A stretch of 5,420 bases of DNA from positions 1-5,420 of the forward strand of contig JAFGQM010000023.1 of assembly GCA_016935655.1 (NCBI GenBank). The letters are read 5' to 3'. Within the stretch, counting starts at the first letter, position 1, and each line of letters begins with the position of its first letter. The notes beneath the pieces are model-generated. The model made no database searches, was not told where the DNA came from, and was given only the letters and a program-made list of their open reading frames with translations. This DNA comes from Candidatus Altarchaeota archaeon (GTDB lineage Archaea; Altiarchaeota; Altiarchaeia; JAFGQM01). The position numbers and the translations under genes were made by a program. Positions 5,351 to 5,420 of the stretch are shown here, piece after piece.

Positions 5351-5420
5351 GATACCCAAGGACAGGGTAGGCGTCCTGGTAGGCGCAAAGGGGGAAACGA
5401 AGAGGTTGGTGGAAAAAAAA
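5331..5420 (+). CDS. KH-domain RNA-binding protein, Dim2/Pno1-like, N-terminal fragment
   Basis: The first 30 codons are visible before the window ends. They read as a KH fold start: EYLKIPKDRVGVLVGAKGET, where the IP-x-x-R-x-G-x-L-x-G-x-x-G pattern includes the GxxG RNA-binding loop (GAKG). Archaeal proteins that begin this way and follow RIO1 are homologues of eukaryotic Dim2/Pno1. They carry two KH domains and bind the 3' end of small-subunit rRNA during maturation; the second domain would be beyond the window. The start at 5331 is set by the GGAG site 7 nt upstream and by the usual short lead before the IP motif. The 20-bp overlap with rio1 implies co-transcription and probably coupled production of the two factors. 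Confidence 0.85.
   Translation, partial: MEAEYLKIPKDRVGVLVGAKGETKRLVEKK

Noticed and set aside
1..5420. CRISPR arrays, insertion sequences, integrase sites or toxin-antitoxin genes.
   Set aside because: There are no spaced repeats, transposase motifs or terminal repeats. All but short gaps are filled by housekeeping genes and two small accessory genes.

Overview
This is a compact stretch of an archaeal chromosome, all of it housekeeping-type genes. The archaeal assignment rests on three things. There is a RIO1 kinase followed by a KH-domain protein of the Dim2/Pno1 type. The arginyl-tRNA synthetase has an archaeal-looking HTSANPDAPLHVGH signature. TATA-like boxes also lie about 27-31 nt upstream of the start codons that begin transcription units, which is the spacing expected for leaderless archaeal mRNAs. 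Base composition looks close to balanced, and arginine is mostly AGG/AGA. The lineage cannot be fixed from the sequence alone.

Layout: (1) 2-1053, + strand: the last 80 codons of an NFACT/RqcH-type ribosome quality control gene, joined by an ATGA overlap to aroE (shikimate dehydrogenase). (2) 1097-1861, + strand: a UppP/BacA-type polyprenyl-diphosphate phosphatase with its own weak TATA-like box. (3) 1850-4139, - strand: argS, followed one base after its stop codon by a small zinc-ribbon membrane protein. The 3' end of that small gene overlaps the 3' end of uppP by 12 bp. (4) 4140-4245: a divergent promoter region holding a 15-nt dyad (GGTGGG-gtt-CCCACC) between the argS promoter and the next + strand gene. 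(5) 4246-5420, + strand: a 95-residue PRC-barrel protein, then rio1 with its own clear TATA box, then the first 30 codons of a KH-domain gene that overlaps the end of rio1 by 20 bp.

Functional themes: translation and ribosome upkeep dominate, with RqcH for stalled-ribosome rescue, ArgRS for tRNA charging, and RIO1 plus the KH protein for late small-subunit maturation. aroE serves aromatic amino-acid synthesis. uppP probably serves lipid-carrier recycling for surface glycan or glycoprotein assembly. Two genes have no established role: the zinc-ribbon/four-helix membrane protein translated right behind argS, and the PRC-barrel protein upstream of rio1.

There is no mobile element, CRISPR array, rRNA or tRNA in the window, and no gene-free stretch longer than 106 bp. 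I found no clear undescribed system. The best leads are the two poorly known small genes, a replaced active-site histidine in UppP, the dyad in the divergent promoter, and an excess of GCGCGC.
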